DNA of 64,000 bases from Bacillus pseudomycoides (GTDB lineage: Bacteria; Bacillota; Bacilli; Bacillales; Bacillaceae_G): assembly GCF_002582035.1 (NCBI RefSeq), contig NZ_NUQE01000026.1:1-64000 (forward strand), written 5' to 3'. The position numbers were made by a program, and so were the translations under genes. Position 1 is the first letter of the stretch. Each line of letters starts with the position of its first letter. Positions 52,216 to 60,480 of this stretch are shown here, piece after piece. The notes beneath the pieces are model-generated. The model saw nothing but the letters and a program-made list of their open reading frames with translations, was not told the origin of the DNA and searched no databases.

Positions 52216-52971
52216 TTAAGGTGCACAAATGTTAATTTGTGCTTGCTGCAGTGCATTGTAAATGCTTTTCGCATAATCAACAGCATGCACGCCATCCCCA
52301 TGAATACAAATTGTATGTGCTGCAATTGAAACGATATCCCCATCAACAGCTTGGACATTCCCTTTTTGTACCATTTGTAATACTTGTTTTATCGCATCTT
52401 CTTCATTTGTAATCAATGCATTTGATTCTTTACGATTTGTTAAGGTCCCGTTACTTTGATATGTTCGATCTGCAAATACCTCTTGTACAACACGAAGATT
52501 ATATTTTTCTCCCGCATGCACAAATTCGCTACTTGCTAATCCGAATAAAAGGAGATCTGGATTTATTTTATAAATAGCTTTTGCAATAGCATCTGCGATT
52601 TCTGAATTTATTGCTGCTAGATTATAGAGCGCACCGTGCGGTTTAACATGGTTCATTTTCCCACCCAATGCACGGATAAATCCATCTAATGCCCCGATTT
52701 GATAAATCATATAATCGTACACTTCATCTGGTGAAACATGCATCATTCTTCTTCCAAAACCAATAAGGTCTGGTAAACCTGGATGTGCACCTATTGAAAC
52801 ATGGTGCTCTAACGCTTTTGCAACCGTACTATGCATAACTGAAGGATCACCCGCGTGAAATCCACAAGCAATGTTTACCGATGAAACATAAGGTAGAATC
52901 GCATCATCATTTCCTATGTTATATACTCCAAAACTCTCTCCTAAATCACAATTTAAATCCACTACCTTCAT
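52216..52971 (-). CDS. pxpA: 5-oxoprolinase subunit A (LamB/YcsF family)
   Basis: A 251-residue protein with the YcsF opening VDLNCDLGESFG, HAGDPSVM, GAHPGLPDLIGFGRR near 62, VKPHGALYN near 103 and ICIHGDG near 224. It is the subunit that, with PxpB and PxpC, hydrolyses 5-oxoproline to glutamate with ATP. The start overlaps the pxpC stop by 4 nt. AGGAGAG precedes the ATG. Confidence 0.95.
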   Translation of the reverse strand: MKVVDLNCDLGESFGVYNIGNDDAILPYVSSVNIACGFHAGDPSVMHSTVAKALEHHVSIGAHPGLPDLIGFGRRMMHVSPDEVYDYMIYQIGALDGFIRALGGKMNHVKPHGALYNLAAINSEIADAIAKAIYKINPDLLLFGLASSEFVHAGEKYNLRVVQEVFADRTYQSNGTLTNRKESNALITNEEDAIKQVLQMVQKGNVQAVDGDIVSIAAHTICIHGDGVHAVDYAKSIYNALQQAQINICAP

Positions 52972-53966
52972 GATTTCTCTCCTTTTAGCTTAATGAGCAT
53001 CTTTAAAAGACACATTGTCTGTTCTTGTTTTATATATATCTGCTGTGCTTCTATTACTGAAATTTTTGAAAACGAAAGGGAATCTCCTGGCTTTAATTGT
53101 GCAAGCAGCGGTATATCAACTGAAATTACATTGGCAATTCGCGGATATCCACCTGTTGTCTGACGATCTGCCATTAATATAATAGGCTGTCCTTCAGGTG
53201 GTACTTGAATTGTTCCATATGTCACAGTATCTGATAACAACTCTAATTTCCCCTCTACCTTTACCTGCTCCCCGTCTATACGATAACCCATTCGATCTGC
53301 ATAATTGGAAATTTTAAATTGCTTTGTAAAAAAAGTACGACGACTCTCTTCTGTAAACTTTTCAAACTCTAATCCTTCCACGACACGAATCTTCGGACAA
53401 TGATGATAGTTTGGTAAACAACTAGAGTTTATTCCCCACATCGTTGTATCTCGTTTTTCATTTACAAGCTGCTGTATAACACGCTTTGCCCAAAGAGAAG
53501 GTGTACCTATTTGCAATTGATCTCCCTTTTGTAAAGCACGTCCTTCCACTCCGCCTAAATTAGCTCGCGTATACGTACTTTTGCTCTGCATTACATCTGG
53601 AACATGAATTCCACCAGCAAATGCTACATATGCTCTGCACCCTGACTGAATTTTTTTAAAGCAAAGCATACTTCCTTCTTTTACCAATACCGGGCGCCAC
53701 AATGGAACTCGTTTTCCATTTAAAAGTGGTTCCATATTCGCACCGCCAATTGCAATTAATGTCGTTTGCTTAATTAACAGCTTCGGCCCGATAATCGTAA
53801 TTTCTAATCCAGCTTCCCCTTCTTCATTCCCAACTAACATATTCGCAAGTCTAAGTGCAACCGTGTCCATCGCTCCGCCAACTGGTACACCATATTGTTG
53901 ATATGTATGTCTTCCTAAATCTTGTACAGTTGTCAACATTCCTTGTTGTAACACCTCTATGTTCAT
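52968..53966 (-). CDS. pxpC: 5-oxoprolinase subunit C (biotin-dependent carboxyltransferase domain, KipA-like)
   Basis: A 332-residue protein: MNIEVLQQGMLTTVQDLGRH, YGVPVGGAMDTVALRLANML, LSDTVTYGTIQVPPEGQPII near 268, and ADRQTTGGYPRIANVI near 288. ATG 53966 overlaps the pxpB stop (ATGA) and is supported by GGGAGG; the longer frame to 54104 overlaps pxpB too far. KipA of B. subtilis is the homologue. Confidence 0.93.
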   Translation of the reverse strand: MNIEVLQQGMLTTVQDLGRHTYQQYGVPVGGAMDTVALRLANMLVGNEEGEAGLEITIIGPKLLIKQTTLIAIGGANMEPLLNGKRVPLWRPVLVKEGSMLCFKKIQSGCRAYVAFAGGIHVPDVMQSKSTYTRANLGGVEGRALQKGDQLQIGTPSLWAKRVIQQLVNEKRDTTMWGINSSCLPNYHHCPKIRVVEGLEFEKFTEESRRTFFTKQFKISNYADRMGYRIDGEQVKVEGKLELLSDTVTYGTIQVPPEGQPIILMADRQTTGGYPRIANVISVDIPLLAQLKPGDSLSFSKISVIEAQQIYIKQEQTMCLLKMLIKLKGEKS

Positions 53967-54670
53967 ACATTCCCATCCTCCCATTGTTGAAATTCCGTTT
54001 CTGTTATGGGGATGAAACGTAAATACATACCACTTTGCAGATAAGTAGGCGGTACTTTTTGAGGGCGAAATAAAGAAATCGGTGTGCGTCCGATAATATT
54101 CCATCCGCCTGGTGTTTCAAGTGGATATATACCCGTTTGACTTCCACCAATCCCGACAGATCCAGCTGGAATCTTTAATCGCGGCGTATGTTTTCGTGGA
54201 GTTGCAATCCGTTGCGACATACCTCCTAAATAAGGAAATCCTGGCGTAAAACCGAGCATATAAACAAAATAAGTGGATTCACTATGAATACGAATTACAT
54301 CTTCTGTTGTTAACCCATGATGCTTTGCTACTTCTTCCAAATCAGGACCGTATTCCCCGCCGTAACAAACTGGAATGGATATATATTTATATTCTTTCAT
54401 TTCCTTATCAGTCTCATCTTGTAAAAGGGACTGCACATAATCACAAACATAATCATACGGTGACACATTTATCTTTTTCTCCCTATGCAATATATAAGCA
54501 TCATAATAAATTGTCACAGATGTATAAGAAGGAACACATTCTATCATTCCAGCAAACGGTACATTTTGTAACGTTTCAAATAAAGATTGCACTTGCTTAT
54601 AAATTTCCATATTGATTTTCTGTCCAAATGTAACGACAATCGCTTGATCACCTAATGCTGAAAATTCCAT
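53963..54670 (-). CDS. pxpB: 5-oxoprolinase subunit B (KipI-like)
   Basis: A 235-residue protein: MEFSALGDQAIVVTFG, VEVCYGGEYGPDLEEVA-like ISIPVCYGGEYGPDLEEVAK near 116, YMLGFTPGFPYLGGM near 153, and VGIGGSQTGIYPLETPGGWN near 184. ATG 54670 overlaps the last base of the regulator stop. KipI of B. subtilis, which also inhibits the kinase KinA, is the homologue; whether this one does is not evident. Confidence 0.93.
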   Translation of the reverse strand: MEFSALGDQAIVVTFGQKINMEIYKQVQSLFETLQNVPFAGMIECVPSYTSVTIYYDAYILHREKKINVSPYDYVCDYVQSLLQDETDKEMKEYKYISIPVCYGGEYGPDLEEVAKHHGLTTEDVIRIHSESTYFVYMLGFTPGFPYLGGMSQRIATPRKHTPRLKIPAGSVGIGGSQTGIYPLETPGGWNIIGRTPISLFRPQKVPPTYLQSGMYLRFIPITETEFQQWEDGNV

Positions 54671-55437
54671 TATTCCCCTACCTTCTTTTCTTTCCATCCT
54701 AATTGCATTGATACTTGTGTCGTCGTTTGAGTAAGATTTTCAATCCATTTTATAATTGCTGTTTCATCATATTCAGCTTCTAGTCCCGAAATACTCATAC
54801 CACCAACAACCATACCATCGCTTCCAAAAATCGGAGCAGCGATAGCCGCTGTATGATTTTCAAGTTCTGAATAACTAATGGTATAACCATTATCCTTTGC
54901 TGTTTGCAGCATATCACGTAGTTCATTTTCATCTGTAACCGTACCCTTTGCAAATGGAACAAATGTTGTATTTTTTATATAATTTTCTTGTTCTTCTTTT
55001 GAAAAATATGTAAGCAAAATACGTGGACACGCTCCAGCATACAGCGGAGCTCGCCGTCCAATTGCTGTATATACACGTACAGGTTGATCCCCGTCGATTT
55101 TTTCAATATAAATGGCTTCATCACCATCTTGAATAATTAAATTAACTGCCTGTCCAATTTCTTTTTGTAACTTTTCCATATAAGGCTTCGCAATTTTCCG
55201 TAAAGATAACCTCTCTGAAACAAGCTGACCAAATCGTAAAAAAACAAACCCTAACTTGTATGCACCATCTATTGTTTTTTGCAATAAACCCATTTCTTCA
55301 AGAGACCCAATAAGACGATATACTGATGTTTTAGGCATATTAGTCAATTTCACCATCTCAGCTAATGTTAGCGTCTCATACTCATAAAATAATTCTAAAA
55401 TGGTCATTGTTTTCACTGCTGTTTTGTTATAACTCAT
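54670..55437 (-). CDS. IclR family regulator, KipR-like
   Basis: A 255-residue protein: winged helix LTLAEMVKLTNMPKTSVYRL near 23-42, then the IclR effector domain (GRRAPLYAGACPRILLTYF and YSELENHTAAIAAPIFG). It is the first gene of the 5-oxoproline operon, overlapping pxpB, as kipR belongs to the kip operon of B. subtilis. A palindrome at 55451-55467 just upstream is a probable autoregulatory site. Confidence 0.9.
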   Translation of the reverse strand: MSYNKTAVKTMTILELFYEYETLTLAEMVKLTNMPKTSVYRLIGSLEEMGLLQKTIDGAYKLGFVFLRFGQLVSERLSLRKIAKPYMEKLQKEIGQAVNLIIQDGDEAIYIEKIDGDQPVRVYTAIGRRAPLYAGACPRILLTYFSKEEQENYIKNTTFVPFAKGTVTDENELRDMLQTAKDNGYTISYSELENHTAAIAAPIFGSDGMVVGGMSISGLEAEYDETAIIKWIENLTQTTTQVSMQLGWKEKKVGE

Positions 55438-55450
55438 GAAGTCCTCCTTC

Positions 55451-55480
55451 GTTCCGTATTTCGGAACATTAATTCCGATT
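55451..55480 (-). promoter_or_regulatory. Candidate IclR/KipR operator
   Basis: GTTCCG (55451-55456) and CGGAAC (55462-55467) flank TATTT; a second related copy, ATTCCGATTTTCGAA, follows at 55472. The positions lie just upstream of the regulator start, where IclR operators are usual. Confidence 0.55.
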
Positions 55481-55574
55481 TTCGAAATGAAATATCTATT
55501 TTAAATTATAAAATATTCATTCAATTCAAACAACATATTTTTATTATTTATTATTAATAAATAATAAATAATAA

Positions 55575-55613
55575 AAAAAGCAATCAAACTCTAAATGAGT
55601 TTAATTGCTTTTT
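55575..55613 (-). terminator. Terminator of signal peptidase gene
   Basis: AAAAAGCAATCAAACTC with GAGTTTAATTGCTTTTT, one mismatch, near the stop on the minus strand. The adjacent 55541-55570 is an AT-only near-palindrome of TTATTA repeats. Confidence 0.75.
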
Positions 55614-55623
55614 CTAAAAACGA

Positions 55624-56166
55624 TTATAACGATCTAGCATGTTGCAGCGGCCAAAATACAACTGAACCTTTCCCAACAATTTGTTCTTCAGAAACAAAAC
55701 CAAATGCGCGACTATCCTTCGATACTTGACGATTATCTCCTAGTACAAACACATAGCCTTCAGGAACTGTTTTCTTTCCAGTTATCTCTTCTAGCGTAAA
55801 GTCAGGAGTTAGCTGCCCTCCAGATAGTTGCTTTTTATATTCATCTAAATATGGTTCAGCAACCGCCTTACCATTTACATATAAAACATCATTTTTATAC
55901 TCAATTGTATCTCCAGGTAAACCAATTACTCGTTTTACTAAATCATGACCTTCATTCCCGTGAAAGACAATGATATCAAAACGATCTACCCCGTGTAGAC
56001 TAAAACCAATTTTATTCACGACCATTCTCTCATTATCTTTTAGCGTTGGCATCATGGATTCTCCCTGCACAAGCGACGGTGTAAATAAAAATGCACGACA
56101 AACAAATGCAATAACCAAAGCTAAAGCAATACTTTTAACCCATGACATAATCTCACTCTTTTTCAT
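55624..56166 (-). CDS. Signal peptidase I
   Basis: A 180-residue membrane-bound serine protease that removes signal peptides from exported proteins. One N-terminal transmembrane helix (about 10-29), catalytic Ser37 in VQGESMMPTL, Lys78 in GHDLVKRVIGLPGD, and box E GDNRQVSKDSRAFG near 142. The RBS GGAGAT precedes the ATG. Bacilli have several such enzymes; this is a SipS/T-like short form. Confidence 0.95.
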   Translation of the reverse strand: MKKSEIMSWVKSIALALVIAFVCRAFLFTPSLVQGESMMPTLKDNERMVVNKIGFSLHGVDRFDIIVFHGNEGHDLVKRVIGLPGDTIEYKNDVLYVNGKAVAEPYLDEYKKQLSGGQLTPDFTLEEITGKKTVPEGYVFVLGDNRQVSKDSRAFGFVSEEQIVGKGSVVFWPLQHARSL

Positions 56167-56182
56167 CTATACCCTATCTCCT

Positions 56183-56863
56183 TTAACAACTAGTCAGTTT
56201 TACAATTTCTCGTACATTTTGAACGACAACTTCACCAAAGCACGATTTTCCTTCTCTCACCGCTGTACCAACATGAGCTTGTGTAATTCCAGTATCGTGT
56301 AGCAATTGCTGCACATTCTCTTTCGTCACACCACTGCCAACAACGATTTGTATTTGTCCCTCACTTGCTTGATTCATATCGCGCAAAACAGAAATGTTAT
56401 CTTCTATTTTTCCTTGTCCACCAGATGTTAAAATATGTGTAATCTTATTAAATTCCCGTAATATTTTTACGCTTCCTACTAAATCGGTCATTTCATCAAT
56501 TGCTCGGTGAAACGTCACATTCATTTCATCTACTTCTTCTAACAACTGTCCTAATTTTTCTTCATCAATTTTATTATTTTCATTCAAAACACCTAAAACA
56601 ACACCAGTTACGCCAAGTTGTTTTGCGATGCGAATATCCTCTTTCATTAACTCTATTTCCTCTTTAGAATATACGAAAGATTTTGCATGTGGACGAATCA
56701 TAACATGTACAGGAATAGTAACGGCTTCTATTACATTTTTTATTAACGCATAGCTTGGTGTAAGTCCACCTTCTGTAAATGCTGTAATTAACTCTATCCT
56801 TTCTCCGCCACCACGTTCAATCCGTTTTGCATCTTCTAAGCATGTTGCGATGACTTCTAACAT
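56183..56863 (-). CDS. cutC: CutC family protein (TIM barrel)
   Basis: A 226-residue TIM-barrel protein: MLEVIATCLEDAKRIERGGG, RIELITAFTEGGLTPSY, VHVMIRPHAKSFVYS, FHRAIDEM near 127 and ILTSGGQGKIEDN near 151. The family was named for copper homeostasis, but its activity is not settled. ATG 56863 follows AAAAGGAG. It ends 16 bp before the signal peptidase start. Confidence 0.9.
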   Translation of the reverse strand: MLEVIATCLEDAKRIERGGGERIELITAFTEGGLTPSYALIKNVIEAVTIPVHVMIRPHAKSFVYSKEEIELMKEDIRIAKQLGVTGVVLGVLNENNKIDEEKLGQLLEEVDEMNVTFHRAIDEMTDLVGSVKILREFNKITHILTSGGQGKIEDNISVLRDMNQASEGQIQIVVGSGVTKENVQQLLHDTGITQAHVGTAVREGKSCFGEVVVQNVREIVKLTSC

Positions 56864-56923
56864 ATGTATTCTCCTTTTCATACATCACTTGCCCTTATTA
56901 TATACGAAAAGGAAAAATAATGC

Positions 56924-58078
56924 CTATTTTTCAGTTTCAAAATCTTGCAATGCATGCTGCGCTAATAGTGAAATTGTCGCATCATCCATCGGAGGATTAT
57001 GAAGTCCAGCACGTACGTGTAAATAATATCGATGTAACGGATTTTTCTCAGATAAACTTCTGGCCCCAACGATACGCATCGCCTTATCTACAATTGAAAT
57101 TGCCGCATTTGTCACAGTATACTTCACCGCAGCCATCTCTGCTTGCAAACTTTCTTTACCTCCTTCTTCATACTGCTTTGCAATACTATATAAAAAAGAA
57201 CGGGCTTGCATCATTTCTAATTCCATTTCTCCTATTAATCTTTGAACATTTGGCAACGTTGCTATAGGGGCTTGTATACTATTTGGTTGATACGTTGCTG
57301 CAAATTGCAAGGCATACCGACGTGCAGCTTGTGCAATGCCAAGATAACAAGCTGGAATATGCAACTGCCATCCTCTTCTCTTTTCCCTCTTACGCGGAGA
57401 AATAATCTCTACAAAATATTTACGCGGAATCACTACTTGTTCTAAAACTAAATCATGACTTGCTGTACCGCGCATAGCTACACAATCCCACGTTTCTTCA
57501 ATTGAAACACCTTCTATATTACGCGGTACAAGAAATTCCCCTACTTCCTCCGTCCCTTCTATAGATGCTGAAACGAGAAAGTAATCTAGTACCGGGGCCA
57601 TTGTTGTGAATGTTTTCCTACCAGAAATAATCCAAGTATTTCCCTTTTGAATAGCTGTTGTCTCCGGTTTTCCTCCTCGTGTTGGACTGCCCGTATTGCG
57701 TTCCGTTGCTGCTCGGTTTACAAGTGCTCCACGTTTCACTTTCTCACAAAGCCAAGAAAATACTTTCTTATCCCATGAGCGATTTTCCGAAAGTTCTTGT
57801 ATAATTCCAAGATGCCAACCCATGCATAATGCTGTTGCCCCATCACCTTGTGCAATATATTCCTGAAATAGCAGAAAATCATATAGAGATATTCCTGCCC
57901 CACCTTCATCCTGCGGAACAGTCCATGCTGTATACCCAATTCCTTTTAAATCTTCTATATTTTCAAAAGGAAATGAATACAATTCGTCTAACTGCGGTTC
58001 TCTATTTGAGAATTGAGTGATATATGGTTGTAATTTACTTAATCGCTTTTGTTGCTCTCTCGATCTTACAAACTCCAT
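56924..58078 (-). CDS. Acyl-CoA dehydrogenase family protein
   Basis: A 384-residue flavoprotein of the ACAD fold: GGAGISLYDFLLFQEYIAQG near 62, NRAATERNTGSPTRGGKPET near 121 (FAD-contacting loop), TWIISGRKTFTTMAPVLDYF near 145, WDCVAMRGTASHDLVLEQV near 192 and RYYLHVRAGLHNPPMDDATI at the end. It probably oxidises an acyl-CoA or a similar substrate; the catalytic Glu cannot be assigned, and dibenzothiophene-monooxygenase-like members share this fold. ATG 58078 is used because AAAGGAC lies upstream. Confidence 0.85.
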   Translation of the reverse strand: MEFVRSREQQKRLSKLQPYITQFSNREPQLDELYSFPFENIEDLKGIGYTAWTVPQDEGGAGISLYDFLLFQEYIAQGDGATALCMGWHLGIIQELSENRSWDKKVFSWLCEKVKRGALVNRAATERNTGSPTRGGKPETTAIQKGNTWIISGRKTFTTMAPVLDYFLVSASIEGTEEVGEFLVPRNIEGVSIEETWDCVAMRGTASHDLVLEQVVIPRKYFVEIISPRKREKRRGWQLHIPACYLGIAQAARRYALQFAATYQPNSIQAPIATLPNVQRLIGEMELEMMQARSFLYSIAKQYEEGGKESLQAEMAAVKYTVTNAAISIVDKAMRIVGARSLSEKNPLHRYYLHVRAGLHNPPMDDATISLLAQHALQDFETEK

Positions 58079-58149
58079 TTCATCAGTCCTTTCCATTTCA
58101 TGCTAAAATTATTATATGCACACTGTTCTCTTTAGCTACCCTAGTTATC

Positions 58150-58194
58150 ACGTACTAAAGAAGTGTAAAGACCCCGCTGATGGAAGTTTCACTA
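58150..58194. repeat. bcr1-like right-end fragment
   Basis: AAGACCCCGCTGATGGAAGT followed by TTCACTATAT matches the right half of the repeats at 20633 and 26333. No left half remains. Confidence 0.45.
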
Positions 58195-58274
58195 TATACA
58201 CTCTTTTCTTAAAACATATTAATTTGCCTCTCAATTGTTACGCTATTCCGATGGAAAAATAATGTTTTAAATAT

Positions 58275-58316
58275 AAAGAATAAGATTCCCTAAAATAGTA
58301 GGAAATCTTATTCTTT
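58275..58316 (-). terminator. Terminator overlapping YdcF gene stop
   Basis: AAAGAATAAGATT with AATCTTATTCTTT, exact; the right arm covers the stop codon. Confidence 0.75.
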
Positions 58317-58941
58317 AATCACCTTTAAAGAAACGAACAGGCAAGGATGCAACATAACCAATATAAGAACATAGCTCTTTGAAAAAGAAAGGTAACTCTG
58401 TATCTAGACTACGAAAAGCAGACGTTGGCGTTGGCGAAGAATATGCATCCATACCAAGATGCTTTGCAATTTGCATCGCTCGTTTCATATGAAGTGGGTC
58501 ACTTACAATTGTGTAAGTTTGTAAGCCATTTTCTTTTCCAATCTGCAGAGCATTTTTTAAATTCTCTTCTGTATAACGTGATTCCGTTTCAATTAAAATA
58601 TCTTCCTCTTTTACATTATGCTTTAATGCATATATTTTCGCAGTACGCGCTTCTTCTAATTCCGCTTCAAATTTCGTACCACCTGTAAAAATAATTTTTT
58701 TAACATTCCCATTCTGATAAAGAGAAATGGCATGATTAATTCTCTCACGAAATACTGGAGATGGTTTTCCATTCCACGACGCGGCTCCTAATACAATCGC
58801 AGCATCCGTATCAACTTGATCTGTCTTAGAACGATAATGCCAAATATCATATGCCGCATAGCTCACAAATACAATAATTGCACCAAGTATAAATAAGAGC
58901 GCCTGTACCACCCTTATTTTTATACTTCTTTTTTTCTTCAT
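58315..58941 (-). CDS. YdcF family (DUF218) membrane-anchored protein
   Basis: A 208-residue protein with one N-terminal transmembrane helix (about 7-28) followed by a DUF218 domain: TDAAIVLGAASWNGKPSPVF near 43, FRERINHAISLYQNG near 62, IIFTGG near 79 and SRYTEENLKNALQI near 121. It acts outside the membrane; family members include SanA, which affects vancomycin sensitivity. Exact role unknown. Confidence 0.85.
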   Translation of the reverse strand: MKKKRSIKIRVVQALLFILGAIIVFVSYAAYDIWHYRSKTDQVDTDAAIVLGAASWNGKPSPVFRERINHAISLYQNGNVKKIIFTGGTKFEAELEEARTAKIYALKHNVKEEDILIETESRYTEENLKNALQIGKENGLQTYTIVSDPLHMKRAMQIAKHLGMDAYSSPTPTSAFRSLDTELPFFFKELCSYIGYVASLPVRFFKGD

Positions 58942-59236
58942 AACATTACATCCCCCGTATTACATACATACTTTATATAAAAATTCGTTTGATCGAATGT
59001 TTGTTTGTTATTTGAATTGATTTGACAGAAGGTGTTTTCCCTCATAGCAGTTCTATGAAAGGATTTTCAATAAAAAAAGAGGTTTTTATATTTCACACTT
59101 ACACTCGTGGTCTACTGATAATAATAACAACTTATATTTCTCTCAAATTCTCATACTTCTATATTGTAGCGAATTTCTTTTAAGAATGGAACGTTGAAAC
59201 AAAAGTATATAAAATACGTAATAATTTTGTAAGAAA
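58942..59236. other. Intergenic region, no supported gene
   Basis: AT-rich; contains the YdcF promoter side and nothing else recognisable. Confidence 0.35.
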
Positions 59237-59266
59237 AAATGCCTTCTAACATGTTAGAAGGCATTT
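59237..59266 (-). terminator. Terminator of the GNAT pair
   Basis: AAATGCCTTCTAAC with GTTAGAAGGCATTT, exact, near the stop of the second GNAT gene. Confidence 0.75.
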
Positions 59267-59277
59267 CTCTTAAACTA

Positions 59278-59775
59278 CTATTTCAAAATCCAATATTTCA
59301 TATGATTTTCCTGTAATACACAACAAAAACCCGATTTCTCTAACACTCTTGCAGAAGCAATATTACTTATTAAACATTCAGCTTTAATCGTCGTTACATT
59401 TTGCTGGTTCAATAACCATTGTACAAGGCCTTTTGTCATTTCTGTAGCATACCCTTTTCCTTGGTAATCTGGGACAATGCTATATCCAATTTCAACAATA
59501 CCATTTACATCTGGACCACCCTTGCAGCCCATATCGCCAATAATTGTATTGTCTTCTTTATGAATAATAAGACCACTCCATTGACCACTTTCTGGATTTT
59601 CATGTAACCGCTCTGCTTTCCACGGTAAAATTTTCGCATAATCAGGCATAGGCCACTGATTAGAAATTTCATAAGGTATTACTTTCGAAAGCTCCTCGGT
59701 CCCTTTTATAGTAGCCTCTACTAATTCTAATGTGAAAGAAATCATTTTTAAACGTTCTGTTTCTATATATGGCAT
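59278..59775 (-). CDS. GNAT N-acetyltransferase (RimJ/RimL-type)
   Basis: A 165-residue acetyltransferase: MPYIETERLKMISFTLELVE, central NTIIGDMGCKGGPDVNG, acetyl-CoA loop VPDYQGKGYATEMTKGLVQW near 108 and SNIASARVLEKSGF near 139. ATG 59775 fits AGGAGG better than GTG 59781. It lies 10 bp after the other GNAT gene, so the two are cotranscribed. Substrate unknown. Confidence 0.88.
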   Translation of the reverse strand: MPYIETERLKMISFTLELVEATIKGTEELSKVIPYEISNQWPMPDYAKILPWKAERLHENPESGQWSGLIIHKEDNTIIGDMGCKGGPDVNGIVEIGYSIVPDYQGKGYATEMTKGLVQWLLNQQNVTTIKAECLISNIASARVLEKSGFCCVLQENHMKYWILK

Positions 59776-59785
59776 CTGCACCCTC

Positions 59786-60370
59786 CTAATTATTTTTTAC
59801 ACACATTAATTTATTTTCTAGTCGTTCTTTTACACTTGGCCAATCTTCTGAGATAACACTATACACAACAGCATCCCTTACATATCCATTTGGAAGTTGG
59901 CGTTCATTTCGCAGGATTCCTTCTTTTACTGCACCTAATCTTTCAATGGCCCGCTGTGATTTTTCATTGCGAGCATCTGTTTTAATTTGTACACGCAGCA
60001 TCTCTAACTGTTCAAATGCATATCGAAGTATCATATATTTGCACTCCGTGTTTACACTTGTTCGTTGTACACTTGGACTATACCAAGTATGTCCGAGTTC
60101 TGTCGTTTTGTTTTTCATTGATATGTTGTATAACCGTGTCGTTCCCACAATCTTATTTGTAGTTTGATCAATCACAATAAACGGAAGGTCAACTCCCCTT
60201 TTATACTTTTCTACCGATTCTTCAACTAATCTTTCCATATCTTCCAAGCAATCCATTTTCGCTATTAAATATGTCCAAATATCTGGCTGTTTTTCAATAA
60301 TGGAATACAATGAATATGCATCATTTATAGATAATAATTGCAACTTTGCTCGATCATATACAAATTCCAC
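59786..60370 (-). CDS. GNAT N-acetyltransferase (RimL-like)
   Basis: A 194-residue acetyltransferase: VIDQTTNKIVGTTRLYNISM near 65, ELGHTWYSPSVQRTSVNTEC near 91 and KTDARNEKSQRAIERLGAVK near 129. The pattern is that of RimL-type protein or small-molecule acetylases. It is upstream of the second GNAT gene. Confidence 0.88.
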   Translation of the reverse strand: MEFVYDRAKLQLLSINDAYSLYSIIEKQPDIWTYLIAKMDCLEDMERLVEESVEKYKRGVDLPFIVIDQTTNKIVGTTRLYNISMKNKTTELGHTWYSPSVQRTSVNTECKYMILRYAFEQLEMLRVQIKTDARNEKSQRAIERLGAVKEGILRNERQLPNGYVRDAVVYSVISEDWPSVKERLENKLMCVKNN

Positions 60371-60480
60371 AGAACAGTCTCCTTTTCTACCTATCTCATT
60401 TATATAATAATATTAATTATATAAATTTTCAAAATAATAAACTTATGATCTACAATATACTCTAACAAGCTATCGAGAAC

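Noticed and set aside
55530-55575. AT-rich palindrome as a replication origin or attachment site
   Set aside because: It is a low-complexity TTATTA run next to a terminator, with no DnaA boxes or integrase gene nearby.
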